Positions 1 through 11,813 of a stretch of DNA of 64,000 nt are shown here, piece by piece (positions within the stretch are counted from its first letter, which is position 1; each line of letters begins with the position of its first letter). A program made the position numbers and the translations under genes. Source of the stretch: Prosopocoilus inquinatus (Eukaryota > Arthropoda > Insecta > Coleoptera > Lucanidae); NCBI GenBank assembly GCA_036172665.1, contig CM069871.1, positions 9,052,001 through 9,116,000 on the forward strand, read 5' to 3'. The notes beneath the pieces are model-generated. The model ran no database searches. It was not told the DNA's origin and saw nothing but the letters and a program-made list of their open reading frames with translations.

Positions 1-1
1 T

Positions 2-190
2 GATTCTGCAGCGTAAGTTGACAGAAGAAAGAAACAAAAGATTAATTTTGTTTGAAATACACCCACCACCAAAAAAAAAGAATTGAAACAAACTAGGTAT
101 AAAACGACGAAAAAGAAACAAAAGAAGATTCTGCAGCGTAAGTTGGCAGAAGAAAAAAGAAAACAAAAAAATAATTTTGTTTGAAATACA
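2..190. repeat. Two-copy direct repeat
   Basis: The segment starting at 2 (GATTCTGCAGCGTAAGTTG) recurs at 127, giving a period of about 125 bp. Both copies continue into a similar A-rich stretch ending in TTTGTTTGAAATACAC. No coding content is seen. The left copy may be cut by the window edge. Confidence 0.8.
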
Positions 191-229
191 CTTTCGCACA
201 ATACATGTCATTACTCAAAAGATAACAGC

Positions 230-235
230 TTTATT
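230..235 (-). terminator. Possible poly(A) signal AATAAA
   Basis: Canonical AATAAA on the minus strand, 13 bases past the stop of the candidate exon at 248-400. The hexamer is common in AT-rich DNA, so only its position gives it weight. Confidence 0.3.
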
Positions 236-247
236 TCCACTCGTCGC

Positions 248-400
248 TTAGTATCGACGTGCCCTTCCGAAGGTCATCGGTGCACTACAGTTGGTAAAAG
301 ACAACGAAACCGTAGTTTGACGTACCACGAGTGGCGGCGCTGCTCCATGACCCTTCTTTACAAGTAACAGCTTAAGACAAGCATCCATTTCGAACTCCAA
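248..400 (-). CDS. Candidate terminal coding exon, gene unrecognised
   Basis: On the minus strand a 50-codon open frame begins directly after an acceptor-like GATTTCAG (401-408) and ends at a TAA (248-250). AATAAA follows 13 bases later (235-230), as expected for a last exon with a very short 3'UTR. The peptide starts LEFEMDACLKLLLVKKGHG and ends CSAPMTFGRARRY. An internal ATG at codon 5 would allow a 46-residue ORF instead. I do not recognise the protein or any domain. The stretch is less AT-biased than its surroundings and is not part of any repeat seen here. It lies on the same strand as the receptor exon 25 kb away, but nothing links the two. A chance ORF is a real alternative. Confidence 0.3.
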   Translation of the reverse strand: MEFEMDACLKLLLVKKGHGAAPPLVVRQTTVSLSFTNCSAPMTFGRARRY

Positions 401-408
401 CTGAAATC

Positions 409-1035
409 GTAACGTTCGTTATTTTATTGATTTATCGCATGTTAGTGTATGATATCGGCACATGTTGGTGCATTAATTTAACATTTTCCCGAACGGTTCA
501 AGTCAACTATTTAAACGCCCGAGCGTAATTCTGCATTGACGTAGAAAGCCCATCTCCATCTGAGTTCCAGCTCGGGACAGCGGATAATCTGTCTCAGCGT
601 TAACTTGCTGCCGTTTTCGTTAATTAATCAGGAGGTAACGCAATGCTTTTCCAATTATAATACAGTCCGGTTAGATTTTAAAAAACATTTACATGCAATT
701 TTCATCATTTTTTTGTTTGGAGTCAACGAAATCGAATTCAGTTATTGGATCGAGTTTGGTTGGGCGAACTTCGCCTCAATCATTTTTTTTTAAATTTTTT
801 ACATTTTTTTACTTTTAATTTTTTGCATTTTAAAAGCTTTGCTTCAATTGAATACACTTGGGTTGAGTTCAGTCGAGTAGGATTAGGACTTTGAAATTAT
901 ATTATATTATATCGTAATATTGTTTTTAGCGTGTTTTATCTACTTGTACAATTGTATAATGAATTAGGAATTGACAATGTCGATGTCTGAAAAGACCAGT
1001 TGACAATAAACAATATTATTATTATTATTATTAAA
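409..1035. other. AT-rich DNA, no gene seen
   Basis: Unique-looking AT-rich sequence with T-runs, ending in a (TTA)n run at about 1014-1033. The 62-codon open frame at 605-793 is T-rich and lacks recognisable features. Confidence 0.6.
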
Positions 1036-1258
1036 AAAAATTTGTTGCAAATCGTTTTTGATTGCAGTGAAATCCTCGAGCAGCCTTTGTACAGCTGTTT
1101 CAGCCCTGCTTGGGGCTTCGTCAGCAGAGACGTAGCTCGACATTCCCACTGCAAACAAAAACGACTTGTCCAATTTATTCGCAATTGCGATGTAAAAGTG
1201 ATAAACAGATAAAACAATGCCAGGTCAAAAAGCGATCGTAAGATGTCGCTGTTTTATC
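1036..1258 (-). mobile_element. Ribozyme-bearing dispersed repeat, copy A (longest copy)
   Basis: Read on the minus strand, it starts near 1258 with ATAAAACAGCGACATC and ends near 1036 with GATTTGCAACAAA. The same start recurs at about 43735, 49492, 53605 and 54471. The same end recurs at 8990, 43845 and 49560. (TAA)n-type sequence flanks both sides, so any target duplication is hidden in the microsatellite. Between the ends lies a hammerhead-like core (1083-1131). This copy has about 90 bp between the 5' block and the ribozyme that copy B lacks. The minus-strand frame reading ADEAPSRAE across it is a by-product of the ribozyme sequence, not a protein. Confidence 0.6.
1083..1131 (-). ncRNA. 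Hammerhead ribozyme-like motif, type I, copy A
   Basis: In minus-strand order: stem I 5' arm 1131-1125, core CTGACGA 1124-1118 (fits CUGANGA), stem II 1117-1113 paired with 1106-1102 (AGCCC/GGGCT), GAA 1101-1099, palindromic stem III ACAGCTGT 1098-1091, then A at 1090 as the base before predicted cleavage (triplet GUA). The stem I 3' arm is 1089-1083 and pairs with the 5' arm with one C-A mismatch and one G-U pair. The very short stem III matches what is known of type I hammerheads in retroelements such as Penelope-like elements. Activity is inferred only. Confidence 0.55.
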
Positions 1259-1936
1259 TATTTATTATTATTATTATAAATTTGTTGAGCTTTATTTTCA
1301 CATTTTTGCTTTCTTAATACATATTTATTCTTCTTCATTTTTTTACATGGGTTGAATAGAATTTTATTTCTTTTTTTGTTTTTTTTTTATTTTCCAATTT
1401 TTGCTTGAGTTAAAGAGAGTTGAATTCAGTTGTTGGATTGGAGACCTTGAGATTATGCGAGCTGCGCTTTGATCTTTTTTAATTAACATATTTTATTTCT
1501 TTAATTTTTTTAAACTTGTTTTAAATACAGTTAGGTTAGGTTTAATTGAATTGGGATGACCTTGAGATTGATTAAGCTATATTTTAACCGATTTATAATT
1601 TTTACTTTTAATTTTTTATAATAATTATTATCGATTCAGAAGTTTCGTTGTATGTTCACTTCGGAACCGATTTTTACGTATTTTGTTTAGATTTTGTTGT
1701 GATTTTTTTGTGATAAATGAATGAATAATTTTAATTTGGACGGAATTGGCGTGGGGTTGGATAGAGTTGGCAATTTTATGCCGTTTTGGCGTCCCCTTTG
1801 CATCTGCGCTCTCATGCCTTGCGTACCTTGATTACCGCCTTCCGCCAACCCTGCCAGTAGTTATGTACAGTCATGGTTCTTAGTAATGACTCCCCTACAA
1901 ATTTTAAAAAGCGATTTAAATACCTTCTGACTACTG
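1259..1936. other. AT-rich DNA with TGACCTTGA-type fragments
   Basis: No gene seen. Two short fragments of the dispersed GGTTGACCTTGAG family occur around 1440-1460 and 1545-1570, on the plus strand. Confidence 0.6.
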
Positions 1937-2099
1937 CTTCTTTGAATTTTGTCTGGTATTTTTATTTTGTGTTTGTTTACCTGCTTGCTCGATTGCTTAT
2001 CTGTTTACTTTCTGACTACTGCAAAAGATAGACAGATAAGCAATCGAGCAAGCAGATAAACAAACACAAATTGGAAATACGAGACAAAATTCAAAGAAG
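1937..2099. repeat. Foldback (inverted repeat) element
   Basis: The left arm from about 1937 (CTTCTTTGAATTTTGTC) to about 2005 is matched by the inverted right arm ending near 2099 (GACAAAATTCAAAGAAG). The arms share the motif GCTTGCTCGATTGCTTATCT and its complement. The loop is about 25-30 bases. This resembles a small MITE or foldback element with no coding capacity. Confidence 0.8.
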
Positions 2100-2112
2100 A
2101 GTTCCCCCTCGG

Positions 2113-2147
2113 CACACACACACACACACACACACACAACACACACA
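2113..2147. repeat. (CA)n microsatellite
   Basis: Nearly pure CA dinucleotide run with one interruption (CAACAC), directly 3' of the 1937-2099 foldback. Confidence 0.95.
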
Positions 2148-4435
2148 AAAATTAATTTTATTTATTATTCCGCCCTGAGACAAAACTTTCATTTAGACTC
2201 GCGACGCCAGCCTACAATCCTACATCTCATCTTAACATAACAACTCAGTTGTCAGATGTCATGTTACCAAACGAAATATGAGCTGTTTTATAAGTAGTTT
2301 CCTCTATTTCCATAAATTTCTGCGCTCTCCAAAAATTACTCAGCGTTGCCAATGATAGACAATAATACTTCCTAAGTAACTTGGTTTTCAAATGATGATC
2401 AAACGGTGGATGGACTTTTTCATTATTAAAAATGTGGCTTTAAACACCGCAGTTTATTTTTAATTAAATCTTCTAAATTTGATGAATTTCCATCGACTTT
2501 TGATCGCTACCACGTTCACTTACAGACCTCGTTAACTTTACTAATAGGTTTGTAGTTGCATTTGAAGTTCAATTTCAATTACTTACTGTACGTGTTTTAG
2601 TCGTTTCGCAATCACATTACTCCAGATTAAACCACGCAATCTCCATTCTCTTTGATGCAGACAGACTATTCTATGTATAATAAGTGGAGTAATTAATGAA
2701 GTTGAGTTAATTTCTGCGAATGATTTGGCAGCTTTCTGTAGTAGTCAAATTGATTGATTTAATTTCGCGAAAATTCTAAACGTGTATGTACGTTACGTAT
2801 GTGTGTGTGTGTGTGCTGCACGAGAGCGTCGATATTCAGTGTTCGTGTTTGCAACACTGACTGGCTCCGGACTTTTCGAATTTTCCGCTTCGATTCCGGA
2901 TCCTCTTATTCGCGTGACTTGCGAAATAACAAGAAAGAGCCGGGCCCAATTTGCGCGAGCTTGTGAATAATTTAGCGGCGTTTTAAATTAGGGAAGAGGG
3001 TAGTTGCTGAAAGATAATGGGCCGGATTGAAATGCGAGATGGGGGCAGCGAAGTTCGCGTAATAAGATTTATTGTGTGTATGTGAGCGAAGCAAGTATTC
3101 GGCTTTTACGTGTAAGTAAGAAGAGGCGGGTGCTTTGTTCCCAGCGCACTTATACTATAAAATATTGTTACAAGGACCAGATGTTTGGGGGGTGCTTGGC
3201 ACAAAGTCGTATTTCAATCACGTCGACGTAATTCCATTTCTGAAACTTCTCATCAGACTTTAAAATATTCATTGCGTTCACCGGGGCTGTTGTTATTACT
3301 ACAATCTTACATGGCGCACAAAGAATTTCTTTCTTTTGCAATAATCAAAAAGTTAGTGGTCCAACGCATCATTAAAATCTCCTTAAATTTCTGCATTATT
3401 CATTCATTCTTTTCTGTTGATGAGAAATGTACTGCTGCGTGTAATTTCAGCGAGCTGCGCAAACAATTGTTCTTCGCTAAGTGCAAATGAAAACAAAAAA
3501 AAAAAGAAAGCTCGTGCAATCCATTAGGTTTTTGCAAATGAAAACACGTGTTCGCCTCAACGAACAAAAACGTTCCAGTCAGCTGGCGCAAAAACTTTTA
3601 ATTAATCAAATTCGCGATGGCGGCTTCTTGTTAAGAAGATTTAATTGAAACGCGTTTAGCGCAAATCTGCTTATTCCATGCATTTTCGAGGAGGGAAACC
3701 TAGGAAACCGTAATGAAAAAAAAGCGAGTCCGCCGAGGAGCTTTTTCCAATAATTTCCAAGCTGTTGTTGCAAGACCCCTTAAATTTTGTTAGCCTCGTC
3801 TGGAACTAATAAACATCGGGGGGGGGGGGGGGGGGGGGGCTTACCTTACTCGGGGAATTTGAGCCAATTACTCATAATATCATAAACGACGCCGCCTGGC
3901 TTTATGTTCCAATTTTTCTCCAACGTCGACGCGTCGTTCGTGAAAGAAAACCTTCTCGTAGATTAGAAGAAGACCCGCGGATTAAATGACTGATTAACCA
4001 GATTGTTGCAAAAGAAAAAAAACATATGTGATCTATTCCTTATCTTATCTGAATTACCAAATTAAAATGAAGATCACTTTCAAGCGATTAAGCCGAAGAA
4101 TTTTAATTGTAACATAAACTTTTATTTTCAGAATTTTACTGTCGAAAATGTTTCGCCCCCTTTCCCCTCTCTGGTTACGATCTCTTCTGGCTTCAGAATG
4201 AAAGCTTTATTTACAAGAATAATTCAAATAAAAATATGAATAAATTTTTAAGTGGACTCACCAACGCTATCATGTTTCTTGACACCGAGTTTAAATTAAA
4301 TTAATAAAAATTTGCGTAGAGGTATTTATCCGTTTGTGAAAATAATTACAAACTGTGGAGAATGACTGATAACACGCAAAAAAAATTAAATGATTTCACA
4401 ATTGTAAGTCGATATTAAAGAGTCGATCATGGGCG
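2148..4435. other. Unique-looking non-coding DNA
   Basis: No gene is supportable. The part at about 2780-3130 is less AT-rich and begins with a short (GT)n run. It could be regulatory or an untranslated exon, but no splice or ORF evidence decides this. A run of 22 G occurs at 3818-3839. The open frames at 2782-2970, 3185-3490 and 3400-3591 show no recognisable protein features. Confidence 0.5.
3818..3839. repeat. Poly(G) run of 22
   Basis: Uninterrupted G22 in otherwise AT-rich DNA. It could form a G-quadruplex or could be a sequencing or assembly artefact. Confidence 0.9.
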
Positions 4436-5040
4436 TAACCAAGGTGGGGCAAATGGGGCAGTTGCCCACCCCTAGCTCACGGAGCATTAAGAAACAATTT
4501 CAATTCTCTCTCCACTTTATCGAATAAAAAAGATTTATTTGTTGAAAGGTTGTTGACTCAAAGGCAGAAGAAAAACCGAAACAAATACATACAATACAAT
4601 CGAAAGAAAAGATGAGAAAAATGAGGTGATCGTGGAAAAGAGACGGAAAGAAAATTACAAAAGGTTAAGGAAGTAAAGAAAAAGAGATGAAAAAACACAA
4701 AACAAGATAAAAAGAATTCAGAACAAGAAACAACGAAAGGATATAATTGTTTTAAAAACGCAGAAGAAGAAAGATGGATGCAAGAAAAGATCAAGGAGGA
4801 AAAAGATGAGCGAAAATAAGCGACCCAAAAACAAGGACAATAGAAAAGCTCTTGTAACAGTTCTGAAAACAATTTTTAAGTGTGGAAGATGTTTAAACAA
4901 GATACAAATGATGTTACAATGGCATCTTCTTCAAGAAACGAATTTCCAGAAATTCTTCCGTCTGCTTTCAAATTAGCCATTTCTTTCCTTAAGTTAAACA
5001 AGCTAGTTTTTAATTGATTTTTAACATTTTTTGTTTAAAT
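4436..5040. repeat. TE fragment and polypurine tract
   Basis: The stretch 4436-4475 (GGGCGTAACCAAGGTGGGGC then GGGGCAGTTGCCCACCCC) looks like the terminal part of a DNA transposon. A related GGCTACGCCC fragment occurs at about 13430. From about 4556 to 4870 the plus strand is strongly A/G biased. The minus-strand frames there are just its F/L/S-rich translation. Confidence 0.5.
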
Positions 5041-5460
5041 TTTCTATTTTCTAAATTGTCTTATTTCTTTAAAATTTCTAACATTGCTTACATTTTATTT
5101 TTTTTAAATTTTTTCTTCTGTCGGATTCAATTCAGTTGGATTGGGTCAACCTCGTAAATTTTTACATTTTATTTTTTAGATTTTCTTTTAATTTTTACGT
5201 TTAACATTTCATGTTACAGTTTCTTCGAATTTCCTTAAAATTTTAAATATTCTAGCTTCGATTTTTGATAATTTATTAATTTTTTACCTTTTGGACTGAA
5301 TTCACTTAGGTTCAGTTTAGTTGAATTGATTTGACCTTGAAACGTTTTTAGTGTTACACATTTTGTGTGTTAAACTGAGTTCATTTGGGTTTAATTCAGT
5401 AGGGTTCTTTGGATTCCGTTAGCTTTGGTTTCCAATTGGGTTCCAATTATAAAATAATAG
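5041..5460 (+). repeat. GGGTTGACCTTGAG-family array (short block)
   Basis: Degenerate copies of a unit made of T-rich spacer plus TCAGTTGGATTGGGTCAACC-like or GAATTGATTTGACCTTGA segments. It is the same family as at 12.9-13.4, 13.9-15.8, 18.5-20.6 and 44.2-45.3 kb. No gene is seen. Confidence 0.6.
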
Positions 5461-6180
5461 TCCGAGTTAGAATTTTCTTGTATGTGGCCTGGTTTTCGAA
5501 ATGAAGCCCCGCAAGAGACGTTCAATACTCGATAAGATAAGGTAGCCGTTTAGATACGATAAAGTAAGCAATCCGCTCGATACAGAATCTCTTGAAGCGT
5601 AATCACATCTAGCTTCTACCCACAGGTGGCGTAAAACTATCGATTGGATTGGTCGGAATTGCCCGATACTTACCTGGAAGGTAGGTACCCTAAGTAACAC
5701 TGGTGATCGAAAATTAACAGTCCTAAAAATCTAAAAGAGGAATCGAATGAAACGGCAGGACGCCAGCTCATAATTTTGTATGTGAACAATAAGGTGACAC
5801 AATAAAAGAAAATGCGGAGTGAATTAATGCTCGCCGACTCCTTCTTGAGAGAGGATGTTTTCATTTTTATTTGCCTTTTTATCGAAATGATTCGTCTGAC
5901 AATCTGCTTTACTTTCTGCAGATCCTGAGTCCAAGAACCTAAGTCTTTGATAACGCAGAATGTATATAAATGTATGGCAATGATTCCCTTATAGTAAAAA
6001 TACACGGTTGTATGAGCCTCAAGTTTTTTCTTTAACGAAAGTGCTCTGTCAGTTTGTATTGACCCGTCCAGAATAATTCTAAATCAAATTCCGAAAATTC
6101 TTTGACGTTTTGGAGCGCCTTCTGGCACGGATCCATCGCGTTTTGTTCGAGATGTGAAACTCTGACTTCGGCTCGGACGT
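5461..6180. other. Unique-looking non-coding DNA
   Basis: Mixed-composition sequence. The minus-strand open frames at 5467-5700 and 5670-6005 overlap each other and show no domain, start context or splice support. Confidence 0.5.
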
Positions 6181-7860
6181 ATTTAATGTGGAATTAAAAA
6201 AAAAGGAGACGGTGGAAGATAAAAAAAAATGGTGACATTGAAACAAGCGGAAAAAGACAGAGCGAAAAAAATTAAAATTTTGAAACATCCGAAGAAGAAG
6301 AAAAGGAAACAGAGCCAAAAAACTAGAAATTTGAAAGAAGGAAACAAAGAGAGAACAATGAAACAACCTTGAAACAAACGAAAAAAAAAACAGAACCAAA
6401 AAATTAGAAATTTGAAAAAGGAAACAAAGAGAGAACAAGGAGGTGACCTTGAAGCAACCAAGAAGAAAAGGAAACGAGACCCCAAAAACAAGAAATTTTA
6501 AAAAGAATTAAAATGAACGAACAATAAGTGAGGAAGAAGGAGAATTTTCACAACTGTAAAGAACCTACAAAGAATTAAATTGGACGAATTATAAGATAAG
6601 AAGGGGGCGGAAGTAGAAGAAGTCAGGGATCAGATGACTTCTAGGAGGAGAGATCCTTTGCAAAACAGAGAGTGAATAAGAAGAAGAAGGACTTTCGCAG
6701 CTATGAAGTCGTCAAAGAGAAGGCAAGCATATGAGAGATCCTTTGCAAAACAGACAGAGAAGAAGAGAAGGGGCGCAACTCTGTAAAGGTTAGCGAAATA
6801 AATTATGAATGGAAACAGACATTAAACGTATATACTTCCGAAGACGGAAGAACAATTGAATTAATTAAAGCCGAGACTTAAGAGAGACTAAAAGGAAGAA
6901 GAAAATGACTTGGGAGTAATCCTCTTTATTTTAAACAGCGAAGGAAACATTATCTTTCAAAAAACATCAATGGAAAGATAGCTGGGTGCTACCAACGCAG
7001 AAGGAAGAAGAGCAAGAAGACCTTAGCAAGTCACGAAGAAGGAAAAGCAGATTTCCGTTCTGAAGTGAACAACTCGCTGTACGAATTTAATAATTTAATA
7101 AAGACGAAAACTGTGGCTTTCAGCATTCGAGGGGAGAAAGAAGAGAAAGGAAAGAAGAAGAGAAAGTCTTTCCAGTAATCCTCCTTATTTTAAATAGCGG
7201 CAGAAATCAGCTGGGCGCCACCAACATAGAAGGAAGAAATGGAAGAAAGGACTTAGTAATGCAGGCAAGTCATGAAAAAGGAAAATTAGCCGCCCTTTGA
7301 AAAAAATGGGAAAACGATTAGATTTCCAAATCTAATAAAGCCGAAACCTAAGGCATTCAGAGTTGGAAGAGAAAAGGGAGAGGAGGAAGAAAAGGATTCA
7401 CCCAATTTAGAAAGCGAAAGAAGCCAAGAACTCGAGAAGTGCCTGACTTTCAAAAGATGAATGAAAAGCAGCAGCGTGGAAAAGCAGAAAACGTTTTAAG
7501 GCTTTGAGAATTACAAAAAGAGAAAAGGAAGAAGAGAAAGAAGAAAGCAGCTGCAAAAAGCAGAAAACGTTTTAAGGCTTTGAGAATTACAGAAAGAGAA
7601 AAGGAAGAAGAGAAAGAAGAAATTTTAGAAAGTGAAAGACAAGTGTAATGAAAAACAGTTGCCAACATTTCAGGGCTTTAAGAAGAGAAAAGGAAGAAAA
7701 GAAAAAAGAACTCACAATTTGAGAAAGTGAAATAAAATATAACAACGATAACAAAAGATTAATGAAAAACAGTTGGGCACCAACATATGAAAGCTGAAAG
7801 CTTTGGGAAGAGGAAAGGAAGAGAAGAAAGGAGAACAACTCATAAAAAGAGTATGAAATC
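6181..7860. repeat. Long polypurine-biased tract with internal duplications
   Basis: About 1.7 kb in which the plus strand is overwhelmingly A and G (GAAGAAGAAAAGGAA-like). Local duplications are visible, for example AAGCAGAAAACGTTTTAAGG near 7482 and again near 7558, a period of about 75 bp. GCGCCACCAACATAGAAGG-like phrases recur near 6990 and 7205. The minus-strand open frames here are composition artefacts. Confidence 0.75.
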
Positions 7861-10800
7861 GAAAAGTGATTGATTTAAGGACTTAAAATAGATAAGTTAG
7901 AGAAGTATAATTAAGCCTCCCACGAGAACTTCGGAAAAATTGACTTAATAAAGAAGAACTTAATGTCTTAATGTGGATAGGAAGGTCTCCTAAGAGAGCA
8001 TCAACGTTTAAGAAAGACGAAACCTGAGGCTTTTAAATTTGGGAATTCTATGCAGATGAAAAGAAAGACAACAAGAAAGAAACTCGTTGGACCTCTGATA
8101 TAAACAAATTTAAGCGTAACAATAATGATATACAGTATTGGCAAAAGCCTAACTAATCATCCTCGATAATACAAGCAGAGAACGCACTTTAAAAATAAAA
8201 AAGAAATGTAGATAGTGCACGAACGCTTACTATACGAGTAGAAGAAGCATCTATGTTTAAAAGTCAACTGGCCAATGCAGTATATTATATTTAGTCTACA
8301 AAAAAGGGAAATAATAATGGTCTTGTTTTTTCTTTGCCTTCGAAAAAAAAATGATGAACCAGATAATGCCAACATTACATAATTTATTTGCCCCAATTTG
8401 CCCCATGTATGTATATTTTATGCAATAATGACACGTATTGTATAACAAACTCATTCCTGAGCTATACTTACGAATGAATCAATATCAACAGAGGAATATA
8501 TTTTTTTTTTATATAAAACGAACCCTCCAACTGCGGTTTACCTATCGAATTTATTTCATTTTAAAGTTTCCATGCTGGTACATCTTCGCAGGTAGGTATA
8601 AGAGCGTCGGCAATTTAAGGCAAATAAGTTTCGAAACTTTAAAGCGAACTCGTCAAACGCAATTGATTTTCAAACTAAATTTCTGCGATGGCGAGGTCGT
8701 CGGAACGAATCGCCTTGTATGTTTTTCTTCGAGATCAAATTTGAACGTCTCCAAAGTGGTGACTTCTCGAAAGTGAATAATTTAATCGTTATTAAACAAA
8801 CAAACAAGAAACCAGATTGTTTTCTTTCTGCCTTATTCTCATCGTTTTTGATTTTTTAATTTAGAAAACCATTCGCACAGAGAAGTAATTGTAAATTTTA
8901 AAAAAGTGTATGTAGATGGGCTGCGTTCAGAAAGAAGTACGGGGGCACTAAATGTACCTACTCGAGGTTTTCACTGCAATTAAAAGCGATTTGCAGCAAA
9001 ATTTTTAAAAAGAGCAAAGATTTAAAGTTATTTTAAATCAAGGTCAAAACAGGTACGATGATAAACAAGGCGAGCTGCATTTACTCTCAGACGTTCACTT
9101 CAAATAATAACAATTATTCCCACTTGTGCGACAAGGATGGATTCAACAAAGACAAAACAATGTAAAAGAAATGCCGTGTTCCCAAAATTAAAAAGAAAAA
9201 AAATCCTCGTGCTTACTCTAGCTAGAGAATAACAAAAACCTGTTGACGTGCAAAAAAATAATTGCGAGTCGAGAAGAAACGAAACAAAACATGCAATTCA
9301 GTTAATGCATCATGCAATTAAATATATTTACCTAAATGGAAGTGAAATCGAAGATAAAAAGGATTTTATTACTATTTTATTCATATCTGTTTTATAATTG
9401 GTTTTCCTTCCTTTCATCTTTCATTGTTGTTTTCCCTTGTTCTGTTCGTGGTATTTATTTTCTTTTTTTTTTTTAAATTACGAAGCATTTCAGACCATGC
9501 AGGATATAGTCGGTCAATAAAATCAGTCTGAAAATCTTCACATATTCGAGTGAGGTTTGATTGTTTGGGCGACTGTAACTTTTTTATTGATTGTTTGATT
9601 GATTGATTCGTCGGCTAAAACTTTTTCGACCACTCAACACAAAAAAAAATGCATTAAGAAGCAACTTTTTGCCTGCGTTAAGTGGTCGGTCACGTGATCG
9701 TTGCACTTTTTAGTGTTTTGCAAATTATTTAATTTATTTATTTATTTATTTTCATATATGCAAAACAAGTGCGCGACGCTGACTCATGCGGGTGCAAAAA
9801 AGGCTTCGGGCAAGTGTTGCACACTATGCTTTTTCTACGATTTGAAATTTATTCACAATTCCTGGCGATTGCCACAAGGCAAGGGGTTCGTTATAAGAAA
9901 GTAAATGCTCAAATGATCTTGATAAAAGCGACTTATTAAAAGAAAGTAGGTCATATTCTGCCTTGTATTCAAATGCTTTAATAATTTAATAACCCTTCGA
10001 CAACAGTCAATATAATAATATGTACGATTCATCGTGCTTATTTATAAGTTTGTTTGAGGGGACTTTACTGTTAAAACAAACTTTTAATTAGGTCCATACT
10101 TTTTCCTCCATATGATTATCATTTCATGATTATTTGGATAACAAGGAAAGTTTTAAATAGAAACGAGGACCCCCTCCTCCCCCCCAGAAATAAAACATTT
10201 TCACACTTCTGGAGCTGCAAAATACGAATTAATTGAAGCAGAAGTCCTAAGAGCGAGCTTTTATATCAAAAGCACTTTGTAGTAAGTAATTGCTTTCAGA
10301 TTATTTCCAGCTTCATTATTCTTATTCAACATTAGTCCAAGCATACTACTACATCAATTGAAATTGAAACTATGATCTCATTCATTCTCATTTAATTTAA
10401 TTTGGGATATTCTGTTTTCTTTTGATGAGCGCTTAATAAAGATGAATGTCGTCTTCGCTTCAGCCATTTTGCATTTTCTTCTATCTTTCCATTTCTCTTT
10501 CATAAATTCAATTTCAAAATGAATATGTACATATACAAAAGGATTACAATTTAATTTCAGCAGAGCCGGATCGTTTTATTTTGTATTTTCCTCGGTCGTC
10601 CTTTTCAATCCAGAAATTTAATTTAGTTTAATTTAATTTAAGAATAATCCTTTTTAACATAAATTGCACTTCCCCCATCGATAAAGCTCGTCTAATCGCC
10701 TTAATCGAACCCACTACACCCAGGCGTAGAAAAGCCGTCCCAAAATTTATTTCTCAATAGAAATCGGGCGAAAGCAATTTCAGGAGACCCCCTCCCTTCC

Positions 10801-11805
10801 TTCCGCCCTTTTTTTTATTATTGCAGACAAGAAACGGCTTTAATAACTCCCCCCGAATTTATTTCCTTAAATTTAATTCTGATTTGAATAATTTGACGAA
10901 GCTATCAGTCGATAGTGAAACGTCGAGTGCTACTTCCAATTATTATAATTTGAAAACCATTTTTTTTTTCGTTTGAGTTTTTGTTTGTTTCGTTTCTATT
11001 CAGATCGAAAAAGCCTGAGGCGTTCAAGCAGGCAAAAACGGGCCAAAAAAAATGAATGAAATAAAAGCAAATGACTCGGAAAGATCGCAATAAAGAAAAA
11101 AAAAAGGTGTATATAAGAGTACAGCAGCAAATCTAATGAATCGAAAACAGCGAAAGAAAACGGTTTCGGCTGAGGAAAGAAGGGTGTCGGATTTCATTTT
11201 GCTTCCGGATATAATAAATTCCACTCGTTCGTGCCTTGCTGTTCGCTTCCGGCTTCATATTGTTTATTTCCGTAGATCGAACTGTAAGCGGTGTTTTTAT
11301 TTTTTTATTTCTCGGCGAACTTTCCCGATTTGTGCGAAGCTCATTAAGAACGAAAACCAGATAAAAATATCTTGACCGAACAATAGTATGTTGAAAGTGG
11401 AAGCTTTCAGTAATTTAAAAAAATTTCTGCGCAAACAAATAATGTAAAAGTTACCCCCCAAGCAGCAACGGTTGGTATTGACAGATTCCAAGGGATACTG
11501 AAATGAGGAATTTAGACGGCTTTGAAAATAAAAACAAAAGATAAAGAAAGCAAAATGGACAGATCGTGAATTTCATCTTTAAGGATCGCCACTCATTTTC
11601 CTATTTGTAAAGCTACCTGACAATTAAATAAATAAAATAAGCTTTGATCGAAACACCTCAAAATTTCTGCGTCGTATAAGGTTAGCACGCGCAACGCCGT
11701 AGGGCCAGTGTTGCCAATCAAATCGACCAAAAATTCATTTTTCGGTACTTCCCTAGAATTCCTTAAATTAATCGAAGAAATTTAAATAGGAGATTAAAAT
11801 TAAAA
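7861..11805. other. AT-rich intergenic or intronic DNA
   Basis: Nearly 4 kb with no supportable gene. It holds a 3'-end fragment of the ribozyme-element family at about 8970-9005 (CTCGAGGTTTTCACTGCAAT), several T- and A-runs, a C-rich spot near 10170-10185, and a TATATAAG box at about 11109. Frames of 60-112 codons (8438-8776, 9701-9904, 11136-11375) lack recognisable protein features. Confidence 0.5.
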
Positions 11806-11813
11806 GTACGATT

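Noticed and set aside
936..1217. Minus-strand frames (93 and 69 codons) with an ADEAPSRAETAVQRLL-like peptide also readable at 43.77 kb
   Set aside because: The shared peptide is the translation of the hammerhead core, stem II and flank. Conservation follows RNA pairing and the frame breaks outside the element.
3226..3262. A CTGATGA on the minus strand near 3250 as another hammerhead
   Set aside because: The following hairpin is only about three pairs and no properly placed GAA or stem I pairing can be drawn.
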